Part shown: in pieces, positions 1 through 7,944 of the stretch
Position numbering within the stretch: position 1 is the stretch's first letter
Layout: every line of letters starts with the position of its first letter
Assembly: GCA_964412195.1 (NCBI GenBank)
Contig: CAYPNP010000023.1
Location: 11,570 to 75,569 of the forward strand
Length of the DNA stretch: 64,000 nt
Direction of reading: 5' to 3'
DNA from: CAYPNP01 sp964412195
GTDB lineage: Bacteria; Acidobacteriota; JAAYUB01
Notes under the pieces: generated by a model
What the model was told of the DNA's origin: nothing
Databases searched by the model: none
The model's input: only the letters and a program-made list of their open reading frames with translations
Position numbers and translations under genes: made by a program

Positions 1-31
1 ATCCGCAATTCGCAATTCGCAATTCGCAATT
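1..31. repeat. ATTCGCA heptamer short tandem repeat, cut by window edge
   Basis: Three to four copies of the 7-bp unit ATTCGCA end directly before the stop codon of the FAH-family gene. The window edge cuts it, so a partner arm cannot be seen. The same unit recurs near 40780-40817 and in the foldback element at 59639-59751. Confidence 0.8.
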
Positions 32-886
32 TCAAGCGGGGACGATCCGGTTCCGGATGGTGCCGATTCCCTCGATCTCGCACTCGACGACGTCGCCGGG
101 CTGCAGGAACTCCGGCGGCGTGCGGGCGAAGCCGACGCCGGCCGGCGTGCCCGTGGCCAGAATGTCGCCGGGCAGCAGGGTCAGGCCCCGGCTGAGCCAC
201 TCGATCAGGGTGGGCAGGTCAAAGATGAACTCGGCGGTGGACGCGTCCTGCTTGACGACCCCGTTGACACGCGACACGACCCGCAGCCGGTGCGGGTCAG
301 GCACCTCGTCGGCGGTGGCGATCCACGGCCCCATGGGGCAGCAGCCGTCCAGGCTCTTGCCCTTGAAGAACTGGCCGCCGTGGCCGGTCTGGACGTCCCG
401 GGCCGACAAGTCGTTCACCACGGTGTAGCCGAACACATGCGCCATCGCCTCGTCTCGCCGGATGTTCTTGCCGCCGGCGCCGATGACCACCGCCAGCTCC
501 GCCTCCCAGTCCAGCTGGGCGGTGACGGCGGGATCCAGCGGGACGTCGGCGTAGGGCCCGTTCACGGCGGTGGTGGCCTTGGTGAAGAAGAGCGGCCGCT
601 CCGGCAGGCGCACCTCCTTGCCCCGCGCGGCGAAGCCCTCTCGGGCGTGCTCCAGGTAGTTCAGCCCGACGCAGATGACGTTGCGGCGCGGGACGGGGAT
701 GGGCGCGAGCAGCTCCAGCTCGGCCAGGCGCCGGACGGGGCCCACCGCCCGCTCTACCCGGTCCCGGCCGGCGGCTCCCTGCTCGATGAGGCCCAGGACC
801 GTGGCGCCGGGCAGGGTGACGACCTCCTCGCCGCGCACGACGCCGGCGGCGGGGCCCTCGGGGGTCTGGAAGGTGATCAGGCGCAT
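32..886 (-). CDS. fumarylacetoacetate hydrolase (FAH) family protein
   Basis: A 284-residue protein of the FAH fold, the family of 2-hydroxyhepta-2,4-diene-1,7-dioate isomerases, acylpyruvases and oxaloacetate decarboxylases. It starts with a short N-terminal domain (MRLITFQ), then the core from about residue 70 (NVICVGLNYLEH). The metal-binding acidic residues are visible in DWEAELAVVIG and VNDLSARDVQ, and the C-terminal signature LLPGDILATGTPAGVG is intact. A good AGGAGG lies before the ATG. It is probably cytosolic and divalent-metal dependent, acting on a beta-dicarbonyl or its enol in aromatic or keto-acid catabolism. The substrate cannot be fixed from sequence, and no catabolic neighbours lie beside it in the window. 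Confidence 0.9.
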   Translation of the reverse strand: MRLITFQTPEGPAAGVVRGEEVVTLPGATVLGLIEQGAAGRDRVERAVGPVRRLAELELLAPIPVPRRNVICVGLNYLEHAREGFAARGKEVRLPERPLFFTKATTAVNGPYADVPLDPAVTAQLDWEAELAVVIGAGGKNIRRDEAMAHVFGYTVVNDLSARDVQTGHGGQFFKGKSLDGCCPMGPWIATADEVPDPHRLRVVSRVNGVVKQDASTAEFIFDLPTLIEWLSRGLTLLPGDILATGTPAGVGFARTPPEFLQPGDVVECEIEGIGTIRNRIVPA

Positions 887-931
887 GGGGCCTCCTGGGA
901 GAATTTCGGATCGGACAACAGGGACGCGGAC

Positions 932-951
932 ATCGGATTTCGGATTTCGGA
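932..951. repeat. ATTTCGG heptamer repeat
   Basis: Two to three copies of a 7-bp unit (ATTTCGG) lie upstream of the FAH gene, with a further imperfect copy near 901. It is a short single arm with no clear inverted partner close by. Confidence 0.5.
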
Positions 952-1074
952 CCTCGAGGGATTCATATCCAATTGAAATGGCCGGACCGGGCCGCTTCCG
1001 CCAAATTCTACACCGGCCGGGGTGAGGATTCCATCCACCTTAATCTCCGCTGGGAGAAATTCGCCGGGAGAAGG

Positions 1075-1117
1075 ATTCATGATTATGGAGTACTTTTTCA
1101 TGAATTGGTGATATGAT
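1075..1117 (+). promoter_or_regulatory. candidate vapBC operator/promoter
   Basis: A perfect 8-bp inverted repeat, ATTCATGA (1075-1082) and TCATGAAT (1098-1105), lies just upstream of the antitoxin start. A TATGAT hexamer at 1112-1117 could be a -10. Ribbon-helix-helix antitoxins usually repress their own operon through such half-sites. No convincing -35 is seen, so this is tentative. Confidence 0.3.
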
Positions 1118-1145
1118 CATTCCGGCGGACTTGGAGGTGAGATCG

Positions 1146-1418
1146 ATGGCGAATCTTCAAATCAAGGGAATTGACGATAGTCTCTACGCCGAGATCAAGC
1201 GTATGGCGGCCCGGGAAAACCGCTCCGTCAGCCAGCAGGTGCTCTTCCTGGTGCGGGAGTACCTCAGCGGCCGCGGGCGCAAGCCATCCGAGAAACCGGT
1301 CGCCGTCCGTCTGCTGGAGCTGGCCGGTTCCTGGGAGGATCGCCGCACCGCGCCCCAAATCGTGACCGATTTGCGGGCGGCCCGGAAGAATTCCCGCCGC
1401 CTGAACCGGGGGCTGTAG
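1146..1418 (+). CDS. vapB: ribbon-helix-helix antitoxin of a VapBC/FitAB-type pair
   Basis: A 90-residue protein. The N-terminal part (MANLQIKGIDDSLYAEIKRM, then AARENRSVSQQVLFLVREYL) matches the FitA/VapB ribbon-helix-helix fold: a beta strand followed by two helices that dimerise on DNA. The C-terminal 45 residues are basic and probably wrap the toxin. The ATG at 1146 is chosen because GGAGGTGA sits 5 bp upstream; an in-frame ATG at 1113 has no such site. Its stop codon directly abuts the toxin ATG, which is the usual coupled TA layout. It should neutralise the PIN toxin and autorepress the operon. Confidence 0.85.
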   Translation: MANLQIKGIDDSLYAEIKRMAARENRSVSQQVLFLVREYLSGRGRKPSEKPVAVRLLELAGSWEDRRTAPQIVTDLRAARKNSRRLNRGL

Positions 1419-1829
1419 ATGTTCCTGCTGGACACCGACACCCTCATCTACCTGCTGAAGGGCCAGCCGGAGGTGGTACGCAACCTGCAACAGCACGAAC
1501 GCGATCCAATCAAGGCCAGCGTGATCACGCTGATGGAACTGTACTACGGCGCCTACAAGTCGGAGCGCGTCACCGCCAACCTGGCCAAGATCAAGGCGTT
1601 GGAGAACGCGTTGGAAGTCGTGCCGCTGGGGCCCGAAGCCGTGGAGATCTTTGGTCTGCAGAAAGCCGAACTGGAGACTTCCGGAACACCCTTGGACGAC
1701 TTCGACCTAGCTATCGCGGCGACGGCGCTGGCCAACAACCTCACCCTGGTCACCAACAACGTCCGGCATTTCCGCCGGGTGGAAGGCCTGCGGCTGGAGA
1801 ACTGGACGGAACCACCAGTTGCCGAATAG
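1419..1829 (+). CDS. vapC: PIN-domain ribonuclease toxin (VapC family)
   Basis: A 136-residue single-domain PIN nuclease. The acidic metal-binding residues expected for VapC are present: D5 in FLLDTDTLIYLLKG, E40 in ITLMELYYG, D96 in DDFDLAIAATAL, and the TNN motif at 112-114 followed by HF. The length is typical of the family, whose known members cut tRNA or rRNA. It is immediately downstream of its antitoxin with no intergenic base. The catalytic set looks intact, so the pair is probably functional. The RNA target cannot be predicted. Confidence 0.9.
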   Translation: MFLLDTDTLIYLLKGQPEVVRNLQQHERDPIKASVITLMELYYGAYKSERVTANLAKIKALENALEVVPLGPEAVEIFGLQKAELETSGTPLDDFDLAIAATALANNLTLVTNNVRHFRRVEGLRLENWTEPPVAE

Positions 1830-1892
1830 TGCCACCTTCGATCACGGAGGATCCGCTCTACGGACGCTGCGTCTCTGTGCGTAAATATTTCA

Positions 1893-1976
1893 GGGCTCGG
1901 GACTGGGGGCTCGGGACTCGGCAGACGTTGACAAAGAGTAGCGGATCGAGACCCGAGCACCGAATCCCGAGACCCG
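1893..1976. repeat. foldback element, CTCGGGAC-type arms
   Basis: The left arm 1893-1921 repeats GGGCTCGGGACT. The right arm 1947-1976 is its inverted counterpart (CGAGACCCGAGCACCGAATC and onward). About 25 bp separate the arms. It lies between vapC and sppA, which converge, and is followed by further short tandem repeats. Confidence 0.7.
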
Positions 1977-1978
1977 AT

Positions 1979-2075
1979 TACAAGCACGATTACGATGACG
2001 AGCACGAGCATGAAGGACCGACCCGGTCCCAGCCCCCAGATCCGAGATCCGATGTCCGAAGTCCGATGTCCACTC
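1979..2075. repeat. mixed short tandem repeats (GATTACGA/GACGAGCAC and ATGTCCG types)
   Basis: Two adjacent tracts. At 1979-2012 there are imperfect ACGAGC/GATTAC units, and at 2038-2072 imperfect 7-bp units of the ATGTCCG/AGATCCG type. The first type recurs at 4656-4703 and 25827-25917. The tract reaches to within a few bases of the sppA stop codon. Confidence 0.65.
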
Positions 2076-2080
2076 CCCGG

Positions 2081-3940
2081 TCACTCCCCGGCGTACGGGC
2101 AGTAGGCGTACACCCCGTTCGGGTCGTTGAAGCGGGCGTAGACCTCCGCCTGCCGCGCCAGCGCCCGGGCCGGCGCCAGCCAGGCCGGGACATGGGCCGG
2201 CAGGGCCGACTCGCCGCCGGCCAGGCGCGCCGCGCCGCTCATCATATCGGCCACCAGCTGCTCCTTCCAGTTCATCTTCTTCTGGATGTAGCGCACCTGG
2301 TAGTCCTTGCCCAGCTTGGCCCGCGCGGCCGCCGCGGCGATGGCGTCGGGCAGCCCGCCGAGCTTGTCCACCAGGCCCAGCCGCAGGGCGTCCTCGCCGC
2401 TCCAGACCCGGCCGCGGGCGATCTTGTCCACCGCGGCCTTGTCCATCTTGCGGGCCTCGGCCACGCGGGTCAGGAACTCGTCGTAGCCCCGGTTGATGAT
2501 CTGCTGGATCACCTCGCCCACCATGGGATTGAAGGGCCGGTCGGGTCGCATCGCCCCCGCCAGCGGGGTGGTGCCCACGCCGTCCACGTGGATCCCCAGG
2601 AACTTGCCCAGCGGCTTGTCGTAGGTGGGGAACATCCCGAAGATGCCGATGGAGCCGGTGATGGTGGCCGGGCTGGCGAAGATCTCGTCCGAGGCGGTGG
2701 AGATCCAGTACCCGCCCGAGGCCGCCAGCGTGCCCATGGAGACCACCACCGGCTTGCCGGCCTTCCGGGTCAGGACGCACTCGCGCCGGATCACCTCGGA
2801 GGCGAAGGCGCTGCCGCCGGGGGAATCCACCCGCAGCACCACCGCCTTGACGTTCTTGTCCAGCCGGGCGTCGCGGATCAGGGCCGCCGTCGAGTCGCCG
2901 CCGATCGCGCCCGGCGGCTGGGAGCCGTCGAGGATCTCGCCCTTGGCCACCACCACCGCCACCAGGTTGCCCTTGGCGCCGGCGCCGGACCGGTCGCCGC
3001 CCACCGATTCCAGGTAGTCATCGAAGCCGATCTGGTTGAAAGTGTGCTTCTCCTCGTCCTCGCCCACCAGCTGGACCAGCCGGTCGCGGACCTCGTCCTT
3101 GTTGGCCAGCTTGTCCACCAGCTTGGACTTCAGGGCCATCTGCGCCGTCTGGCCGCCGTTCTCGGCCAGCCGGTCCTTGAAACCGTCGATGTAGCCCTGC
3201 AGGTCGGCCACCTTCAACTTGCGGGAGGCGGCGGTCTCCTTCAGCCAGGTGTTCCACAGGTCGCCGAGGAACTCCAGGTTCGCCTGCTTGGCCTCTTCAG
3301 ACATGTCGTCGCGCAGGAACGGCTCCACGGCCGACTTGTACTCGCCCACCCGGAAGACGTGCACTTCCACTTCCAGCTTGTCCAGCCCCTGCTTGAAGAA
3401 GGTCGCGAAGCGGCTGAAGCCCTCCAGCAGGACCATGCCCATGGGGTGGATGTAGATCTCGTCGGCCGTGGCGGCCAGGAAGTACTGGTTCTGGTCGAAC
3501 TCGGCGCCGGAGGCGATGATCTTCTTGCCGGACTTCTTGAATTCCATCAGGGCTGCCTTCAGGTCCAGCAGCTTGCTCATGCCCACGCCGCCCATGCCGT
3601 CGAGGTCCAGCACCAGCACCTGGATCCGCGGGTCGTCCTTGGCCTTGCGGATGGCGTCCAGCATGTCCTTGAGCAGCACCTCCTCCTCGCCCTGCCCGGT
3701 GATCCGGCCGGTGATCCGGTCCAGGGGATTGCCGCTGAGTTGCTCCACCACGGCGCCCTTGGGATTCAGCACCAGGGCCGCCTTGCCGGGCACCGACGGC
3801 CCGCCGCTGGTGAGCGCCACCACGATCAGGCCGATCACGATCCCCCAGAACACCGCGTTCAGGATGAGGCGGCGGAACAGGTCCAGGCCGCGCCCCGTCG
3901 AAGCCAGCACACCCTTCCACCCACGAGTTCCTTCTGCCAT
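2081..3940 (-). CDS. sppA: signal peptide peptidase SppA, long (67-kDa) form
   Basis: A 619-residue protein, close to E. coli SppA in length. One membrane anchor near the N-terminus (LILNAVFWGIVIGLIVVAL) is followed by tandem S49 protease domains. The second half carries the serine-protease signature region RVDSPGGSAFASEVIRRE and AASGGYWISTASDEIFA; the first half carries ASGAEFDQNQYFLAATADEIY, the region that supplies the general-base lysine in the family. It acts in the inner membrane, degrading cleaved signal peptides. The start is placed at ATG 3940, preceded by AAGGAG; an in-frame upstream ATG has none. It stands alone. Confidence 0.92.
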   Translation of the reverse strand: MAEGTRGWKGVLASTGRGLDLFRRLILNAVFWGIVIGLIVVALTSGGPSVPGKAALVLNPKGAVVEQLSGNPLDRITGRITGQGEEEVLLKDMLDAIRKAKDDPRIQVLVLDLDGMGGVGMSKLLDLKAALMEFKKSGKKIIASGAEFDQNQYFLAATADEIYIHPMGMVLLEGFSRFATFFKQGLDKLEVEVHVFRVGEYKSAVEPFLRDDMSEEAKQANLEFLGDLWNTWLKETAASRKLKVADLQGYIDGFKDRLAENGGQTAQMALKSKLVDKLANKDEVRDRLVQLVGEDEEKHTFNQIGFDDYLESVGGDRSGAGAKGNLVAVVVAKGEILDGSQPPGAIGGDSTAALIRDARLDKNVKAVVLRVDSPGGSAFASEVIRRECVLTRKAGKPVVVSMGTLAASGGYWISTASDEIFASPATITGSIGIFGMFPTYDKPLGKFLGIHVDGVGTTPLAGAMRPDRPFNPMVGEVIQQIINRGYDEFLTRVAEARKMDKAAVDKIARGRVWSGEDALRLGLVDKLGGLPDAIAAAAARAKLGKDYQVRYIQKKMNWKEQLVADMMSGAARLAGGESALPAHVPAWLAPARALARQAEVYARFNDPNGVYAYCPYAGE

Positions 3941-4101
3941 GACGACTCCTTCTTTATTTCCGGGGGAGCGGATCGTCCCCGCTCGCACCCGACGAGATTT
4001 TCAAATCGCGGGACGGGCACCCGTCCGCGCACATTCCAAGGATGGCAAATGTTCGAAATGATTACGCACCGGGCTATCACAATGTTCCAAAAAGGAGAAT
4101 T

Positions 4102-4224
4102 CTAATTCAACTCGCCGAGGACCTGCCGGAAGCGGTGGAGGACCGCCTGGCCGCCGATGACCATGTAGGGGATGCCCGTCCGGCGAAGTTCAGCGGCGGT
4201 TCTGGCGAGGAGCGCTTGGCACAC
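4102..4224 (-). pseudogene. internally deleted nucleotidyltransferase remnant
   Basis: A 40-codon frame starting at GTG 4224 reads as the start of a nucleotidyltransferase of the AbiEii/MNT-like type: ALLARTAAELRRTGIPYMVIGGQAVL. In intact members this leads into the G-x-R/D catalytic region with the DxD metal ligands. Here it jumps straight to LHRFRQVLGELN and stops. The second part could be a native C-terminus, which would mean an internal deletion. The start overlaps the 3' end of the small gene upstream, the usual layout of the pair. No catalytic aspartates remain, so it cannot be active. Confidence 0.55.
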
Positions 4225-4414
4225 TGTTGACCATCCGGGCGACGTGGATGATGACGTCGATTCCTTCCAGCGGGTCCGCCGGAGGGAAGACTCCCAGCCG
4301 GCGGGCTTCTTCGTACATGGCATCGGCGAGGTGGAGATTCTTCTCCAGGTCCGGCGGCTCCCGGCGGATCAGTTCCCGCTCGAACTCTTCCCACTTTTTT
4401 CGATCCCGGATCAT
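4190..4414 (-). CDS. small conserved protein usually paired with a nucleotidyltransferase
   Basis: A 74-residue protein (MIRDRKKWEEFERELIRREP, then a helical segment LEKNLHLADAMYEEARRLGV, then FPPADPLEGIDVIIHVARMVN). From memory, similar small proteins precede and overlap nucleotidyltransferase genes; the function is unknown. GGAGG lies 9 bp upstream of the chosen ATG at 4414. The 3' end overlaps the truncated nucleotidyltransferase frame by 35 bp. With its partner destroyed, this gene is probably a leftover of a two-gene module, perhaps an abandoned toxin-antitoxin or defence pair. Confidence 0.55.
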   Translation of the reverse strand: MIRDRKKWEEFERELIRREPPDLEKNLHLADAMYEEARRLGVFPPADPLEGIDVIIHVARMVNSVPSAPRQNRR

Positions 4415-4530
4415 GCTCGCCCGCCTCCGAAGTTGGCTTATTATACGCTGAAAAGGCCTTGAATTGAGCATTCATTCGAGGTTTTGGCCCTGCGCAATCC
4501 ATGAACTGTTCCGCTCCAGATCTCCACATC

Positions 4531-4780
4531 TCCGCCGATTCACCCATTCACCCATTCACCCATTCACCGTTGGATCGTGCGGATGGAACGTCCGCGCTCC
4601 GGCTTTCTCTGCGCCTCTGCCCCTCTGCGGCCCCTGCGTGAACTTCTTGATCCGATTACGATGACGAGCACGATTACGATTACGATCGATGAGTACGATC
4701 GGGTATTAACCATGGTCTATGGTCCATGGTCCATGGTCCATGGTCGGATCGGCGGTCACCGGTCACCCGTCATCTGTCGA
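4531..4780. repeat. composite block of five different short tandem repeat types
   Basis: In order: CATTCACC units (4532-4569); CTCTGCG/CCCCTCTGCGG units (4607-4645); GATTACGA/ACGAGCAC units (4656-4703); GGTCCAT 7-mers (4710-4745); and GGTCACC/GTCATCTGTC units (4754-4778). Each type reappears elsewhere in the window. It fills most of the gap between the small gene at 4190-4414 and the DUF4416 gene; I see no gene in it. Confidence 0.75.
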
Positions 4781-4826
4781 CTTGAAGTATAATGGCCTGC
4801 GATCTGCTGGTCCGGAGGAGGTCCCC

Positions 4827-5372
4827 GTGGGCCGGATCCACCCGCCCCCGCCCGTGAAACTCTTCTGCGGCGCGCTCACCGCCGGGGGCGTGCCGTGGGG
4901 CGACGTCCGCGCGGCGCTCGAGGCCGCCTTCGGGCCCGCCGACACCGAGAGCGAGGCGTTCCCCTTCTCCTTCACCGAATACTACCGCGACGAGACCGGC
5001 CCCGACATCACCCGCCGGTTCCTCGCCTTCCGCGACCTGGCCGACCCCGCCGCGCTGGCCGGCCTGAAGATCCGCACCAACGCCCTGGAGGAGGAATTCG
5101 CCGCGCGGTTCCGCCTCGGGGTCCCCCGCCCCGTCAACCTGGACCCCGGCTACCTGGAGCAGGCCAAGGTGGTCCTGGCCAGCACCAAGAACTTCGCCCA
5201 CCGGATCTACCTCCGCGACGGGATCTGGGCCGAGGTCACCCTCCACTTCCAGGGCGGCGCCTGGCAGGAGCATCCCTGGACCTTCCCCGACTTCCGCAGC
5301 CCCGGCTACCGGCGCTGGTTCGAGGAGCTGCGCGAGCTCTACCGCCGGCAACTGCGCGCGGAGTCGCCGTGA
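4827..5372 (+). CDS. DUF4416 family protein
   Basis: A 181-residue cytosolic protein of unknown function. The conserved start PPPPVKLFCGALTAGGVPWG and the later blocks FSFTEYYRDETGPDITRRFL, LDPGYLEQAKVVLASTKNFA and HRIYLRDGIWAEVTLHFQGG match the DUF4416 family as I know it. The GTG at 4827 is chosen because GGAGGAGG ends 5 bp before it; longer frames run back into repeat DNA. Its TGA overlaps the GTG of the following radical SAM gene (GTGA), so the two are translationally coupled. That coupling suggests a shared process, not yet known. Confidence 0.82.
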   Translation: MGRIHPPPPVKLFCGALTAGGVPWGDVRAALEAAFGPADTESEAFPFSFTEYYRDETGPDITRRFLAFRDLADPAALAGLKIRTNALEEEFAARFRLGVPRPVNLDPGYLEQAKVVLASTKNFAHRIYLRDGIWAEVTLHFQGGAWQEHPWTFPDFRSPGYRRWFEELRELYRRQLRAESP

Positions 5373-6691
5373 CGCGAATCCTCCTGGTCAACCCCTGGAT
5401 CGAAGAGTTCGGCGCGTTCGACCTGTGGCTTCGCCCGCTGGGGCTGCTCGAAACCGGGGCGATGCTGGAACGCGCCGGCGCCCGGGTGGAGCTGCTCGAC
5501 TGCCTGGCGCGGGAGTTCTGCGGGGGAATGGACCGGGCGTTCGGCACCGGCAAGTTTCCCTCTGTGCGGATCCCCAAGCCGGCCGCCCTGCGCTGGGTGC
5601 CGCGATACTACCGCCGCTACGGCCTGGCGGAGGACGCCTTCCGGGAGCGCCTGGCCGTGCGGACGCCGCCCGATTTTGTCCTCATCACCTGCACCATGAC
5701 CTACTGGCACGGCGGAGCGTTTCACGCCGCCCACCTGCTGCGCGCGGCCTTCCCCGGCGCCCGGATCCTGCTGGGCGGCGTCTACGCGGCGCTCTGCCCG
5801 GAGCACGCGCAGGCTTCCGGGCTCTTCGACGACGTGGTGCCGGACAAGGACCCGGCGGACGTGGCCGCCCGGCTGGCGGCGCTCACCGGCCTGCCCGTCC
5901 GCACCGGCGAAGACCTGGTCCCGGCCTGGCAGCTGTACGGCACGCGCCTGCGCCACGCCGCCGTGCTCACCGGCCGGGGCTGCCCGCTGCGCTGCACCTA
6001 CTGCGCCACGCCCCACCTGCACGGCAACCTGAAGCGCCGGCCCCCGGCGGCAGTGGCGGAGGAGCTGGCGCGGACGGTCGCCGTGACCGGGGCGCGGGAC
6101 ATCGCCTTCTACGACGATGCGCTCCTGGTGGGCAAGGAGCACCACTTCCTCCCCCTGCTGGAGGAGATCCTCCGGCGCGGGATCCGGGCCCGCTTCCACC
6201 TGCCCAACGCCATCCACCCCCGGCTGCTGGACGCCGAAACCTGCCGGCTGATGAAGGCCGCAGATTTCCGCACTGTCCGCCTCGCCTACGAGGGGATGGG
6301 CGAGTCGATGCGGGTGCGGTCCACCCACAAAGTCGACCGCGACGCCGTTGTCCGCGGGGCCAGGCTGCTGAAGGAAGCCGGCTTCACCGCCGCCGAGGTG
6401 GGCGCCTACATCCTCCACGGCCTCCCTGATCTGTCTTCCCAGGAGATCCGGGCCGACCTGGAGTTCGCCCACTCGCTGGGCGTCAAGCTGTTCCTCACGA
6501 GCTACTCACCCATCCCGCATACCTCTGATTTCGAGAAGGCGGCCGCCGCCTGGCCGGCGCTGCGGGACGAACCGCTGCTCCACAACAACACCCTGACCAT
6601 GATCCGGGACTGGCCGGAGTACGTCCGGCTGAAGGACTACGCCGTGGAGCTCAACCGCCGGCTGGAACGCCCGCAGCGCCCGTGCCGCTGA
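5369..6691 (+). CDS. B12-binding domain radical SAM protein
   Basis: A 440-residue protein. The first 190 residues resemble a cobalamin-binding Rossmann domain (ILLVNPWIEEFG, LETGAMLERAGARVELLDCL, ILLGGVYAALCPEHA). The radical SAM domain follows, with the 4Fe-4S cluster motif C205-x3-C209-x2-C212 in TGRGCPLRCTYCATPHLHG, and later FYDDALLVGKEHHF. Family members do difficult methylations or rearrangements, and the substrate is unknown here. It starts at GTG 5369, overlapping the DUF4416 stop. The canonical base-off B12 DxHxxG motif is not obvious, so the N-terminal domain may not bind cobalamin. Confidence 0.85.
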   Translation: MTRILLVNPWIEEFGAFDLWLRPLGLLETGAMLERAGARVELLDCLAREFCGGMDRAFGTGKFPSVRIPKPAALRWVPRYYRRYGLAEDAFRERLAVRTPPDFVLITCTMTYWHGGAFHAAHLLRAAFPGARILLGGVYAALCPEHAQASGLFDDVVPDKDPADVAARLAALTGLPVRTGEDLVPAWQLYGTRLRHAAVLTGRGCPLRCTYCATPHLHGNLKRRPPAAVAEELARTVAVTGARDIAFYDDALLVGKEHHFLPLLEEILRRGIRARFHLPNAIHPRLLDAETCRLMKAADFRTVRLAYEGMGESMRVRSTHKVDRDAVVRGARLLKEAGFTAAEVGAYILHGLPDLSSQEIRADLEFAHSLGVKLFLTSYSPIPHTSDFEKAAAAWPALRDEPLLHNNTLTMIRDWPEYVRLKDYAVELNRRLERPQRPCR

Positions 6692-6773
6692 AACTCCGTC
6701 CGGTTTGTCATCATCTTATCCCGAAGATTGTGATATTTTGGTCATAGATTCGGAATCAACAAAAGGAGAAGCC

Positions 6774-7742
6774 ATGACCAGACAGCGGTGGATCTATCTC
6801 CCATTCGGACTCCTGGCGGCGGTTCTCCTGCTGGCGGCTGCCGGCTGCCAGAGCAAACCCGCCCAGACCCCGGCCCAACAGCAGCCGCCCGTGACGGCCG
6901 CCCAGCCGCCCGCGGGGCCGTCGCCCGAGCAACAGGCCCTGGAACAGAAAATCCAGGAGCAGGAAAAGCAGCTGGCCGACCTGGAGCAGCGCCTCAAGGA
7001 CCAGGAGGAAGTGGACAAGCTGCGCGCCGAGCTGGACAGCCAAAAACGCCAGCTCGCCGAGATGAAGAAGCAGAGCGCCCAGGCGCAGGCCGCTCCGGCC
7101 GCCGGCCAGGCGCCCGAGACGGCGGCGCCGGCCCAGGCGCCGGCCGCCGCTCCGGCGGGTGAGGCCGCCGCTCCGGCGGCGTCCGAAGCCCCCGCGGCCG
7201 CGCCGGTGGAACGGGCGCCCAAGGCCAAGCCCGCCATCGTGCTGGCCGAGGGGACCCGGCTCGTGCTCCGCCTGCAGGGGCCCCTGAGTTCCAAGACCAA
7301 CGTGACCGGCGACACCTTCGAGGGCTATCTGGAGAAGGCGGTCAAGGTGCAGGACGAGGTGGTCCTGCCAGTGGATACCCGCGTCACGGGCAGGGTGACG
7401 GAATCCGTGCCGTCCGGCAAGGTCAAGGGCCGGGCGCGGTTCGCCATCCAGCTGGAAGACGTGGAGTGGAAGGGGAAGATGGTGCCCATCTTGAGCAACC
7501 GGCTGGCCTTCGAGGCCGACCCCTCCACCAAGAAGGACGCCATCATCATCGGCGGCGGTTCCGGCCTCGGCGCCATCATCGGCGGCATCGCCGGCGGCAA
7601 GAAGGGCGCGGCCATCGGTGCGATCGTCGGCGGCGGCGCCGGCACGGCCGGCGTGCTCATGACCAAGGGGAAGGAAGTGGAATTCCCGGCGGAGACGAAG
7701 TTCGAATTTGAGTTGCAGAAAGACGTAACCCTTCCCCAGTAA
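6774..7742 (+). CDS. lipoprotein with coiled coil and glycine-zipper C-terminus
   Basis: A 322-residue predicted lipoprotein. The signal peptide ends in a lipobox (LLLAAAGCQS, Cys near residue 24). A Pro/Gln/Ala-rich linker follows, then a charged coiled coil (about residues 55-105, EQKIQEQEKQLADLEQRLKD), an Ala/Pro-rich stretch to about 155, a beta-rich domain (GTRLVLRLQGPLSSKTNVTG, VDTRVTGRV), and a glycine zipper (IIGGGSGLGAIIGGIAGGKK, about 255-290). The arrangement suggests an envelope-anchored protein whose zipper packs in a membrane or oligomer. AGGAG is 6 bp upstream of the ATG. It sits alone. No exact family is recognised. Confidence 0.75.
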   Translation: MTRQRWIYLPFGLLAAVLLLAAAGCQSKPAQTPAQQQPPVTAAQPPAGPSPEQQALEQKIQEQEKQLADLEQRLKDQEEVDKLRAELDSQKRQLAEMKKQSAQAQAAPAAGQAPETAAPAQAPAAAPAGEAAAPAASEAPAAAPVERAPKAKPAIVLAEGTRLVLRLQGPLSSKTNVTGDTFEGYLEKAVKVQDEVVLPVDTRVTGRVTESVPSGKVKGRARFAIQLEDVEWKGKMVPILSNRLAFEADPSTKKDAIIIGGGSGLGAIIGGIAGGKKGAAIGAIVGGGAGTAGVLMTKGKEVEFPAETKFEFELQKDVTLPQ

Positions 7743-7750
7743 AACGCAAC

Positions 7751-7933
7751 CGAACATTGAACATCGAACACTGAACATCGAACATCGAAGTCAAACTATA
7801 ACCCTCGATCCGAAAAGCCCGTCAGGCAAACCATCTGTCAAATGGTTTGCTTCGCGGACTTTGCGCCTTTGCGGTTTGATTGTCTCGGTTTGACTTCGAT
7901 GTTCGATGTTCAATGTTCGATGTTCGGTGTTCG
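7751..7933. repeat. foldback element, GAACATC heptamer arms
   Basis: Two 46-bp arms of 7-bp GAACATY units in opposite orientation: 7751-7796 and 7888-7933, 43 of 46 positions identical after inversion. The 91-bp core holds a perfect 9-bp hairpin (GCAAACCAT at 7826-7834, ATGGTTTGC at 7842-7850). It separates convergent genes, so it could also act as a bidirectional terminator. The same arm type occurs at 45696-45872 and 51336-51489. Confidence 0.9.
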
Positions 7934-7944
7934 TTCGAATCCCC

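Noticed and set aside
32..886. A specific name such as HpcE or acylpyruvase for the FAH-family gene
   Set aside because: Family motifs are clear, but the substrate cannot be told from sequence and there is no catabolic context.
1829..4105. 758-codon plus-strand frame over sppA
   Set aside because: It is antisense to a clear SppA and runs through repeat DNA at its start. Its composition is that of a shadow frame.
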